Assembly: GCA_905478895.1 (NCBI GenBank)
Contig: CAJQKK010000041.1
Coordinates: 1-52,543 of the forward strand
From: an uncultured Flavobacteriales bacterium
GTDB taxonomy: Bacteria > Bacteroidota > Bacteroidia > Flavobacteriales_D > Sanyastnellaceae
DNA length: 52,543 nucleotides
Direction: 5' to 3'
The notes under the pieces were generated by a model. It was not told where the DNA came from, made no database searches, and was given only the letters and a program-made list of their open reading frames with translations. Below are positions 1 through 7,785 of the stretch, piece after piece (position 1 is the first letter of the stretch; each line of letters begins with the position of its first letter). The position numbers and the translations under genes were made by a program.

Positions 1-127
1 GAATACAGGCTTTCCTTTGAAGGGGGATTACACCGTGAAAATAGCGCACGGAATGCGCGTGGATCCGCTTCCAGGGATGTTGGATGTCGGATTCCGCCTC
101 GAGCCTACATCGATCGGAAAGGAGTAG
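1..127 (+). CDS. gldH: GldH-like gliding motility lipoprotein, C-terminal fragment
   Basis: The reading frame is open from the window edge (first full codon at base 2) to a TAG at 125-127 and gives the last 41 residues. The end pattern, a YTVKIAHGMR stretch followed by LPGMLDVGFRLEP, resembles the conserved C-terminus of GldH, an outer-membrane lipoprotein needed for Bacteroidota gliding. The rest of the gene lies outside the window. It converges with the rhodanese gene, with only two bases between the stop codons. The assignment rests on this short tail and on recall of the family, so it is probable rather than certain. Confidence 0.6.
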   Translation, partial: NTGFPLKGDYTVKIAHGMRVDPLPGMLDVGFRLEPTSIGKE

Positions 128-129
128 GC

Positions 130-585
130 TCAATCGGCCTTCTGGGCGAGGGGTACAGGCTCATCAAAAGCCAGTGGTCGATCATTTTCCAACCATTGTT
201 CCATTCCTCCGATCAAGTCAAAAATGTGCGGATGACCAATGATACGAAGCTCCTCAGTGACCACTCCACTCCGCCCGCCGGCCTCGCAATAAACAAATAC
301 GGGACGGTCCCAAGGAATGCCGCTCAACGGATCTTTGCGATGATCCCAATCAAACGAAACATAACTGGCTCCTGTCAAATGTCCTTTGGCCCACTCCTCA
401 TCGGATCGCACATCGAGCAGGACGGCTTCGGGATGAGCATGCTGAAGAGAGTCCAAATTTAGAATGGAAATTTCGGTGACTTGCTCGTGATCAAGGGAAG
501 CCGGTGCCACACTGTTTCCACAACTGAACAAACTGGCTGAGGCGATGAGCATGAACACAAAGCGGAGTTGGTTGGGAAAATTCAT
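130..585 (-). CDS. Rhodanese-domain lipoprotein
   Basis: This is a 151-residue exported protein. The N-terminus is a lipoprotein signal with lipobox LFSC (Cys22), so it should be anchored in the envelope. Residues 40-140 form one rhodanese domain. The active-site loop CEAGGRS carries the nucleophile Cys100 and the Arg five residues later, so sulfurtransferase chemistry looks possible; LLDVRSDEEW is the usual first-half motif. Single-domain periplasmic rhodaneses are common in Bacteroidota and their acceptors are mostly unknown. The start is an ATG directly ahead of the signal peptide. It is divergent from the M43 protease gene across 81 bases and appears monocistronic. Confidence 0.85.
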   Translation of the reverse strand: MNFPNQLRFVFMLIASASLFSCGNSVAPASLDHEQVTEISILNLDSLQHAHPEAVLLDVRSDEEWAKGHLTGASYVSFDWDHRKDPLSGIPWDRPVFVYCEAGGRSGVVTEELRIIGHPHIFDLIGGMEQWLENDRPLAFDEPVPLAQKAD

Positions 586-666
586 GCCGTGAAATTAAGC
601 AGTGAGGCCTCGGTTTCATCGATGAGGAGAAAAATCGAGTAAATTGCCCATTCAAGATTTTGAAAC

Positions 667-2784
667 ATGCTTTATTCTCTGATGACTTCACGGCTCAACC
701 GTGTCACTTTTGTTTTGTTTGGACTTGCCTTGTTCGCGTTTGAAACAACCATTGCGCAAGACGGATCCCCTATTCGTTATTGCGGTCAGTGGAAAATGGA
801 ACAGGCATTTTTCAATGCCCATCCCGAGCAGAGAGCCATTGCGGAGCAAGCGGATGCACGCCTCGAATGGGAGACGAGAAACTTCACAGATGCCAATCGC
901 GACGAACTCATTGTTATTCCGGTGGTGTTCCACGTGATTCATTACAACGGCCCCGAGAACATCAGTGATGAGCAGGTCTTGAGCGGAATAGAAGTGATGA
1001 ACCGTGATTTCCGGAAGCTAAACCCCGATGTGGATGATGTGATATCCGAATTTGAAGGCATCGCGGCGGATTCGGAGATTGAATTTCGGCTGGCTCAAAT
1101 TGACCCACAAGGCGATTGCCACACGGGCATTAATCGCATTGTCTCCCCATTGACCTATGACGGAGGTGGTGAGGTCAAGGACCTGATCCAATGGCCACGG
1201 AACAGTTATTTGAATATTTGGGTCGTCGAAAATGCCAACGGCGCGGCAGGCTACAGCCTTTATCCCGGATCCGTAAATGGCGCGCAAGGAGCCGGAAATG
1301 ATGGAATCGTAGTCGCCCATGACTACACGGGTAATATTGGCACCAGTAATAATTACCGATCTCGGACCCTGACACATGAGGCAGGTCACTGGATGAACTT
1401 GCGTCACCTTTGGGGGAACAGCAACAATCCGGGGGATTCGGAAAACTGCGACATGGACGACCAGGTTTCGGATACCCCTGTGACCAGCGGATGGACATCG
1501 TGCAATGTGGATGGTTCCACCTGTGGCTCCCTCGATAACGTGCAAAACTACATGGAGTACTCGTACTGTGGCCGTATGTTTTCGGAAGGACAGCGTACGC
1601 GGATGAGGGCCGCTATGAATAGTGGAGTAGCACAAAGGAATCAGCTTTGGACCCCTGAAAACTTGGCAGAAACGGGAGTGAATCTCGAACCCATTCTTTG
1701 CGAGGTTCGGTTTGGTGCGAGCCGGCAAACCATCTGTGTGGGGGACACCGTTCAGTTTTTCGATGATAGTTACCATGGTGTTACGGGTTGGGCATGGGAA
1801 TTTGGGGATGGCAATTCTGCCAATGACGAGAATCCATTTCACACGTTTGACGAGCCGGGGAACTACGACGTAACGTTGACTGTTTCAAATGGGGGCGATG
1901 AAGTTTCATTGACAGAGACGGCCTTTATCCAAGTGCTGGATCCTGATGGCATGGCCCTCCCATTCACCGAGAATTTTGAGGCAGAAGAGTTGGATGAAAA
2001 TTGGTTCATGGTGGATGTTTCCAATGATGGAGATGGCTGGGAAGTCACCTCTGTCGCAGGATATACAGGCGAACAAAGCCTCCGGATCCACAATTGGTCC
2101 AACAACGTTGAATTCAATCGCGACCAGTTGATTTCCCAGGCCATTGACATGTCAGAGGCGGAATTGATCCAAGTCACCTATAAGTGGGCATATTGCTACA
2201 AAGGCAACAATGAAGACGAAGATGATACCGACGATCGATTGAAGGTGTATGCATCTCCCAACTGCGGAGAAACATGGAGTTTGCGACGCATGCACCGTGG
2301 TTTTACGGACTTGCCCTCTGCTCCGCCGCACCCGTTTGTCTTCACACCAAATGGTCAGGATGAGTGGAATAGTTACGTTTTGGACATCCCGTACGCGCAG
2401 TTTTATACAGAAAACTTTCGCATCATGTTTGAGTTTGAAAGCCGTTTGGGGAACAACATTTTCCTGGACGACATCAACATCACGGCATACACGGCGAGTG
2501 ATCTGCTCGAATTGGAAGTGGGAGAAGGGGTCGACTTTGAAGTTTACCCGAACCCTGCGCATGACGAAGCGACCGTTTCCTTTTCCACGCGTCTTACCTA
2601 TCAGACGATGGACATTGCGTTCATGGATTTGACTGGAAGAACGCTTTGGTCTCAGGCCCAGCGCAATGTCATTCCGGGCTTACACCTTATCGATCTGCCA
2701 ATCGTTGAATGGTCTGCAGGCACGTACTTGGTGTCCGTTGTCTTGGACGGACGTCGTTTCACGAAGCAGTTGGTGATTCAGTAA
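667..2784 (+). CDS. Secreted M43 (cytophagalysin/pappalysin-type) metalloprotease with PKD domain and T9SS signal
   Basis: This 705-residue protein starts with a signal peptide ending near AQ at residue 31. The zinc site HEAGHWMNLRH at 237-247 gives ligands His237, His241 and His247 with catalytic Glu238, as in peptidase family M43B. The Met-turn region follows with NYMEYS near 298. Residues about 345-425 are a PKD domain (WEFGDGNSANDENPFHTF). Residues 430-615 look like an all-beta adhesion or carbohydrate-binding-type domain. The last 80 residues begin with VYPNPAHDEATVSF and are a type A T9SS sorting domain, so the enzyme should be secreted or attached to the cell surface. It probably degrades external protein. 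A strong terminator follows the stop codon. Confidence 0.93.
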   Translation: MLYSLMTSRLNRVTFVLFGLALFAFETTIAQDGSPIRYCGQWKMEQAFFNAHPEQRAIAEQADARLEWETRNFTDANRDELIVIPVVFHVIHYNGPENISDEQVLSGIEVMNRDFRKLNPDVDDVISEFEGIAADSEIEFRLAQIDPQGDCHTGINRIVSPLTYDGGGEVKDLIQWPRNSYLNIWVVENANGAAGYSLYPGSVNGAQGAGNDGIVVAHDYTGNIGTSNNYRSRTLTHEAGHWMNLRHLWGNSNNPGDSENCDMDDQVSDTPVTSGWTSCNVDGSTCGSLDNVQNYMEYSYCGRMFSEGQRTRMRAAMNSGVAQRNQLWTPENLAETGVNLEPILCEVRFGASRQTICVGDTVQFFDDSYHGVTGWAWEFGDGNSANDENPFHTFDEPGNYDVTLTVSNGGDEVSLTETAFIQVLDPDGMALPFTENFEAEELDENWFMVDVSNDGDGWEVTSVAGYTGEQSLRIHNWSNNVEFNRDQLISQAIDMSEAELIQVTYKWAYCYKGNNEDEDDTDDRLKVYASPNCGETWSLRRMHRGFTDLPSAPPHPFVFTPNGQDEWNSYVLDIPYAQFYTENFRIMFEFESRLGNNIFLDDINITAYTASDLLELEVGEGVDFEVYPNPAHDEATVSFSTRLTYQTMDIAFMDLTGRTLWSQAQRNVIPGLHLIDLPIVEWSAGTYLVSVVLDGRRFTKQLVIQ

Positions 2785-2820
2785 TCAGATCCGGGACGAT
2801 TTAACTTTTGCATGAAAACA

Positions 2821-2850
2821 AAAAACGGCCGCTGAGAAGCGGCCGTTTTT
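2821..2850. terminator. Bidirectional intrinsic terminator
   Basis: A perfect inverted repeat has 13-base arms (2821-2833 and 2838-2850) and a four-base loop. The stem core is ACGGCCGCT, flanked by A5 on the left and T5 on the right, so it gives a U-tract on either strand. It sits between the convergent stop codons of the M43 protease (2784) and the small secreted protein (2877), as expected for a shared terminator. Confidence 0.92.
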
Positions 2851-2876
2851 GATAGGAATAAGGAAAAAAGGAATCG

Positions 2877-3302
2877 TTAGCTCTTGGAGCCAACGAGAAC
2901 GGTTACGCATCCTTCATGCATGATAGCAGAGCGCGTCTCTGGGACGTGCACTTGCACTTGCAGTTGTTGCGTAGTCTCCATATTGAAATCGACGTAGCTA
3001 ATCTCAGGCTCATTCTTTCTGCTGTCAAAAAGACGTTTGCCATTGGCATCAAAGATCTCATAAGTGACATCACCTAATACCGGATGGCTGCAGACGAGCA
3101 AGCGGTATTCTTGGCCTGCAAGAAAGGTCAACATCAACTGTGCCTCGTCACCGGGAATGAGAATGGCGCTGTTGTAATTGTCATTTTGAATGTAGCCTTC
3201 CAATTCGGTGAGGCAATTCTTTTTGGTAAATGACCGGCACTGGGCATCTGCATTTGTTGCAAAGAGCCCGAGGGTCAATAGGAGGATTATGGTATGCTTC
3301 AT
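2877..3302 (-). CDS. Small secreted protein of unknown function
   Basis: This is a 141-residue protein with a clear signal peptide (MKHTIILLLTLGLFATNADAQ). The mature part contains GDEAQLMLTFLAGQEYRLLV and a predicted beta-rich pattern (VTYEIFDANGKRLFDS), which suggests a small beta-sandwich. It carries four cysteines after the signal. I do not recognise a named family. The ATG at 3302 is chosen because it begins the signal peptide; an in-frame GTG at 3329 would overlap the upstream gene. It lies 14 bases downstream of the His-rich lipoprotein gene on the same strand, so the two are probably co-transcribed. The terminator at 2821-2850 ends the unit. Confidence 0.75.
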   Translation of the reverse strand: MKHTIILLLTLGLFATNADAQCRSFTKKNCLTELEGYIQNDNYNSAILIPGDEAQLMLTFLAGQEYRLLVCSHPVLGDVTYEIFDANGKRLFDSRKNEPEISYVDFNMETTQQLQVQVHVPETRSAIMHEGCVTVLVGSKS

Positions 3303-3316
3303 CGTACTTCTTGACT

Positions 3317-4240
3317 TTATTGGATGCACGCCGTTCGAACAGATTCAACGGCTGTGGCAATGGCTAATATGGTTGCATCATCCGCAGCAAAGGTTGTCCC
3401 TCCGCCGATGGTAAATGAACCGGATTCTTCTCTGTTTGTGGTGCTTTCACCGCTGGTTGATGCTACCCCCCCGAAAGCGTTTTCAATCGATTGCATGGAA
3501 GCAAGTAGGTTGGTGAGTGCTGGCGTTTGCTCGTAGCTATTGCACAGTCCCATTACGTCATTCAATACGAGCTTTTGCTCGGCAATGCGTTGCTTCAACT
3601 CGTCCGGAGCTGCATCGAGGTGACGGGTGGCTAAGTACATGCCTTCGACCCATCCTGATGCAACGACGAGACCAGCCAAATCCTCTTGACCATTGAATTT
3701 CAAACGTTCATTGAGGTCGTAGAAGGTCTCGGAAACGATGTCCATGAGTACATCGCGATCGTTGCGATTCTCTTCCACTTCGTTCATGACTTCTTCGCTC
3801 AGAACATCGCTAACCCCCAAGGCCTGGCTCAATGACTTAATCGAAGCTAAGTAGTCGAGACTTGTGCTGTTTTCTTCGAAAATGGTCGCATAACTGAGGT
3901 CTGCTCCATAGATGCCGAGGTTGATTGCCTGCTTGTCACTTGTGGTATAGCGATTGTATTCATTCGCAGCGTTCAATGCATCGGAATGGAAATGGGCTCC
4001 GCTCCGCTTGATCAACGAGGCAGTCTCCATGGGAGACGGTGCAGCGTGAAAAATCTTTGTCAAGGTGTTTTGTCGGCTTGTGACCGCCATGCCGTCGCTA
4101 TCCATTTCGGCTTCGCTGTGGCTGTGGTTGCCATGGTCATGACCGGCATGGTCATCCGCTGTTTCTCCGCATCCTGCGATGAGAAATAAGCCCAAACCGA
4201 AGGCGATGGGCAATGCTTGAATTCGTTGGTTAATGCGCAT
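3317..4240 (-). CDS. Histidine-rich lipoprotein of unknown function
   Basis: This 307-residue exported protein starts with MRINQRIQALPIAFGLGLFL and a lipobox ending at Cys24. Directly after the acylated Cys is a flexible His/Asp-rich segment (DDHAGHDHGNHSHSEAE) with five histidines in eleven residues, a plausible metal-binding tail. The rest is predicted to be mostly alpha-helical, with a recognisable NLGIYGADLSYATIF core that I recall from unnamed Bacteroidota proteins but cannot assign to a family. The ATG at 4240 is preferred over upstream in-frame starts because it begins the signal sequence. The downstream small secreted protein is probably in the same transcript. No transporter or metal regulator is adjacent to confirm a metal role. 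Confidence 0.75.
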   Translation of the reverse strand: MRINQRIQALPIAFGLGLFLIAGCGETADDHAGHDHGNHSHSEAEMDSDGMAVTSRQNTLTKIFHAAPSPMETASLIKRSGAHFHSDALNAANEYNRYTTSDKQAINLGIYGADLSYATIFEENSTSLDYLASIKSLSQALGVSDVLSEEVMNEVEENRNDRDVLMDIVSETFYDLNERLKFNGQEDLAGLVVASGWVEGMYLATRHLDAAPDELKQRIAEQKLVLNDVMGLCNSYEQTPALTNLLASMQSIENAFGGVASTSGESTTNREESGSFTIGGGTTFAADDATILAIATAVESVRTACIQ

Positions 4241-4347
4241 GATTATAGTTCTGGATATTGAAGCACAATTTGCTTCGTACCCGACTCGTATACGCAAGGG
4301 AGCTCAAAAAGTTCCACACACAACAATGTTCAGGAAGGATGTTGGAT

Positions 4348-7206
4348 TCAGTGGGCTTCCAACCAGTCTTTCCCCGAAGACATGTCAACCGCTAAGGGGA
4401 CGGACAAGGCGACAGCTTCCGTCATGGCCGGGCCGATCAAGGCCTCCAACTCACTTACTTCTGATTGGGGGACATCAAACACCAATTCATCGTGCACTTG
4501 CATGATCATTTTGGCGCGCAATCCTTTTGCCTTGAGCGCCGCATCAATCTTCACCATGGCGACTTTGATGACGTCGGCGGCAGACCCTTGGATGGGCGCG
4601 TTTACGGCATTTCGTTCTGCAAAAGCCCGCACGGTGGCATTGTTGGACTGGATATCGGGCAGGTAGCGGCGCCGACCGAGCACGGTTTCTGCATAGCCTT
4701 TGTCCCGAACTTCATCTACACACTGCGCCGTGAAGGCTTTGAGTGCAGCGAATTGTTCGAAATAAGCATCGATGATTTCTTTGGCTTCTCGTCGCGGGAT
4801 ACCCAAGTTTTGGGCCAATCCGAACGCCCCTTGACCATACAGGATTCCAAAATTGACTGCCTTGGCTTTGCTTCGCATGTCGCGGTCAACGGCTTCAGGA
4901 GAGACTTGAAAAACTTTCGCAGCAGTGGCCGTATGAATGTCCATGCCCTGGACAAATGCATCTACCAATCCACTGTCTTGGCTCAAGGCCGCGGCAATGC
5001 GCAATTCTACTTGGCTGTAATCCGCGGCGATAAGCACGTGGTGCTCATCTCGTGGGATGAAGGCTTTTCGAATGGCACGTCCTTCCGGCGTGCGGATGGG
5101 AATGTTTTGCAGGTTTGGGTCTTTCGAACTCAAACGACCCGTTGCGGCAACCGTTTGCTGGTATGTGGTGTGGATGCGACCCGATTGGGCGTTGACCAAT
5201 TTTGGCAGCGGTTCGACATACGTGCTATTGAGCTTTTTCAATTTTCGGTACTTCAGTACCAATTCGATGATGGGATGGGCGGATTTGAGCTTTTCAAGCA
5301 CTTCTTCGCCGGTAGGGTATTGGCCCGTTTTTGTTTTTTTCACCTTGGCAGGGATGGCAAGGGTCTCAAATAAAATGGGTCCCAATTGCTTGGGGCTGTC
5401 AATGTTAAACGACATCCCTGCATGCTCTTGAATGGCCTGTGTTAATTCGTCAATTTTAGTCCCCAATTCGACACTGTATTTTTCGAGTTCTGGGACATTG
5501 ATGCGGACACCCTCCAATTCCATGTCAGCAAGGATAACGGCGAGCGGCATTTCAACATCCCAAAACAGGGCTGTACTAGCCACGTCCTCTAACTGCGGGG
5601 CAAGGCGCTCGCGCAACTGAAAAGCAATATCGGCATCTTCGCAAGCATAGTCGGTGATGCTCGCAGGGTCCAATTGCCCCATGTGCTTTTGGTCTTTTCC
5701 CGATTTGCCGATGAGTTCCGTGATGGGCATGGTGGCATAGCCCAATTCCGTCTCCGCCAATCGATCCAATTTGTGAGAACTTTCCGGCTGGATGAGGTAA
5801 TGTGCAATCATGGTGTCGAATGCGCGGCATCTAAATTGCACGCCTCGTCGTGCGAGGATTTTATAATCGAATTTGAAGTGATGGGCGATGGCTTCTTTGG
5901 ACGAATCAGAGAAAATAGTGCCCAGGCGTTCGAGCAATGTAGCCTCGGTCCAATCGTCGCTGGCGACAGGAACCCACCAGGCTCTGCCAACTGCAGTAGC
6001 GAAGGACAACCCTACCAAATCGGCGGTCAGGGTGTTCAGTCCAGTGGTTTCGGTGTCAAAAGCAAAACATGAAGAATCCGTAAGCGCCTCCATCAAGGCA
6101 TCCAATCCGTTAGAATCTTGCACCAAGGTATACGTGTGCGTTGTCGTCGCGAGGCTGGCGTAGCCCGCATCTTCCGGGTCAGCGGTTGCGAAATGATTCG
6201 AGGATGCGGAATCGACCGATCCTTCGGGTGTTCCGAACAAATCGAGTTGGGCTTCTTGTGCCTTTGGTTGCTGCTGCGCAACAGCTGCTGAAGGAGTTGA
6301 TGAAGCGGAATCGCTCCCGGGATCACCGAACATGCGCCGAGCGAGCGTCCGAAACTCCAAATTTTCGAGGGTTTCCTTGAGCGTTTCAGCGCTGGGTTCT
6401 TCCAAGTCCATTTGATCCCAGTCAATTTCCATGGGTATGTCAAGGCAAATAGTCGCCAGGGATTTTGAGAGCTTGGCCAGTTCGACGTTTTCTTCGACCC
6501 GTTCTTTTAATTTGCCTTTGAGATTACCGCTGTTTTCGATGACACCTTCCAAACTGCCATATTGCTTCAATAATTTGGAGGCTGTTTTGGCTCCCACACC
6601 CGGAATTCCGGGGATATTGTCGGCACTATCGCCCATCATGCCAAGCAGATCAATCACCTGCAACGGGTGGTCAACTCCAAATTTCTCGCAAATTTCTTCG
6701 GGCCCCCAGACTTCAGCAGGACTGCCTCCGCGTCCAGGGCGGTACATTTTGACCTGGTTGGACACCAGCTGGCCGAAATCTTTATCGGGGGTCATCATGT
6801 ATACTTCAAACCCTTTTTCTTCCGCTTTCTTGGCCATGAATCCAATCACATCATCCGCTTCAAACCCTTTTTGGGTAATGGCGGGAATGTTCATTCCCTC
6901 CAGCAATTCGAGGATCCAGGGCACGGAGCGTTTGATGTCTTCCGGGGTTTCGTCTCGATTGGCCTTGTAATCCGGATACTGCTCATTTCGGAATGAGCCG
7001 CCCGGGGGATCGAACACGACAGCGATGTGGGATGGCTTTTCTTTGCGAATGACTTCGAGCAGCGCATTGGTAAATCCGAAGATTGCGCTGGTGTTCAGCC
7101 CTTTCGAATTGATGCGTGGGTTCTTGATGAAGGCGTAATACGCTCGGAAAACGAGTGCATAGGCATCAACAAGGAAAAGTTTACGGTCGGAGGGGGCGGA
7201 AATCAT
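4348..7206 (-). CDS. polA: DNA polymerase I
   Basis: This 952-residue protein fills gaps and removes primers during replication and repair. Three domains are visible: an N-terminal 5'-3' nuclease (about 1-295, with FEADDVIGF and GIPGVGAKTASKLL), a 3'-5' exonuclease (about 345-530) and a family A polymerase (to the end). The exonuclease keeps its metal ligands (DTETTGLN, Asp384 and Glu386), so proofreading should be active. Polymerase motifs are intact: DYSQVELRI (A), RSKAKAVNFGILYGQ (B) and VHDELVF (C). Start: ATG 7206; an in-frame GTG at 7230 is the alternative. It follows DUF2480 and dxs on the same strand, 45 bases after DUF2480, and may be read with them. Confidence 0.97.
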   Translation of the reverse strand: MISAPSDRKLFLVDAYALVFRAYYAFIKNPRINSKGLNTSAIFGFTNALLEVIRKEKPSHIAVVFDPPGGSFRNEQYPDYKANRDETPEDIKRSVPWILELLEGMNIPAITQKGFEADDVIGFMAKKAEEKGFEVYMMTPDKDFGQLVSNQVKMYRPGRGGSPAEVWGPEEICEKFGVDHPLQVIDLLGMMGDSADNIPGIPGVGAKTASKLLKQYGSLEGVIENSGNLKGKLKERVEENVELAKLSKSLATICLDIPMEIDWDQMDLEEPSAETLKETLENLEFRTLARRMFGDPGSDSASSTPSAAVAQQQPKAQEAQLDLFGTPEGSVDSASSNHFATADPEDAGYASLATTTHTYTLVQDSNGLDALMEALTDSSCFAFDTETTGLNTLTADLVGLSFATAVGRAWWVPVASDDWTEATLLERLGTIFSDSSKEAIAHHFKFDYKILARRGVQFRCRAFDTMIAHYLIQPESSHKLDRLAETELGYATMPITELIGKSGKDQKHMGQLDPASITDYACEDADIAFQLRERLAPQLEDVASTALFWDVEMPLAVILADMELEGVRINVPELEKYSVELGTKIDELTQAIQEHAGMSFNIDSPKQLGPILFETLAIPAKVKKTKTGQYPTGEEVLEKLKSAHPIIELVLKYRKLKKLNSTYVEPLPKLVNAQSGRIHTTYQQTVAATGRLSSKDPNLQNIPIRTPEGRAIRKAFIPRDEHHVLIAADYSQVELRIAAALSQDSGLVDAFVQGMDIHTATAAKVFQVSPEAVDRDMRSKAKAVNFGILYGQGAFGLAQNLGIPRREAKEIIDAYFEQFAALKAFTAQCVDEVRDKGYAETVLGRRRYLPDIQSNNATVRAFAERNAVNAPIQGSAADVIKVAMVKIDAALKAKGLRAKMIMQVHDELVFDVPQSEVSELEALIGPAMTEAVALSVPLAVDMSSGKDWLEAH

Positions 7207-7251
7207 GGGGTTTCGAGGCGTGTGTGACACTTCGAAGTTACCACCTGACGC

Positions 7252-7782
7252 TTAATTTTTTGCCTGATTTTTCGGCCGTTTGTAAACGGGAACGGTTGAG
7301 CATGGCTCGCCGTAAAAAATCGAAAGCGCCACGGGTTGCAGATGCCGGATGGCCGCTGCGAGGCTTTCTGCATTGGTACCTGAAGAGCAACCTTTGATGA
7401 CAATCCGGGCGTCGGTAAATTCCTCGAGCGGAAGGCGTTGAATGGCTTCCAGCAAAAGCGTTTGCTTGACTCCGCTCGGTGTACCAATGGCAACCGAAGC
7501 GCCGCAGGCTGTGAGCTGTGAAGTTGCCAGCATCCACGCCCATTCTGGAATGATTGCATCGTTGCTGCAATGGAGCGCTACAATTTTGTCCGCCCATTCT
7601 TCTGGATGCAAATTTTTCAGTGTCTCGCGGAATGGCTTTTCCCTGAGGATCAGGCCATTTTCCAGGCACTCTGCCAAGTCGAAGCGCATCACCGGCTTCT
7701 GGAGAATAAGGTCGTCCAGATCCAGGGCAGTCAAGCCACTTTCGTCTACACGGTTGCGGATTGCACCGGAGGCTTGTTCCAT
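7252..7782 (-). CDS. DUF2480 family protein
   Basis: This 176-residue cytoplasmic protein matches my memory of DUF2480, a Bacteroidota family without a known function. Characteristic parts are NRVDESGLTALDLDD at the N-terminus, a central GLILREKPFRETL, ARIVIKGCSSG, and the strongly conserved end IFYGEPCSTVPVYKRPK. Two conserved cysteines (in KGCS and EPCS) could form a metal or redox site, but that is inference. It starts three bases after the dxs stop codon on the same strand, so it is very likely translated from the dxs transcript, and polA follows 45 bases later. Confidence 0.85.
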   Translation of the reverse strand: MEQASGAIRNRVDESGLTALDLDDLILQKPVMRFDLAECLENGLILREKPFRETLKNLHPEEWADKIVALHCSNDAIIPEWAWMLATSQLTACGASVAIGTPSGVKQTLLLEAIQRLPLEEFTDARIVIKGCSSGTNAESLAAAIRHLQPVALSIFYGEPCSTVPVYKRPKNQAKN

Positions 7783-7785
7783 GAA

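Noticed and set aside
1018-1842. 274-codon open frame on the minus strand
   Set aside because: It is antisense to the catalytic region of the M43 protease, which has an intact zinc motif.
4260-4276. Short hairpin with GAAGCA/TGCTTC arms upstream of the His-rich lipoprotein
   Set aside because: Six-base arms with a five-base loop are expected by chance and there is no T-tract or repeat elsewhere.
4465-5373. 302-codon open frame on the plus strand
   Set aside because: It is antisense to the conserved polymerase domain of polA and has no family resemblance; it is explained by codon bias of the real gene.
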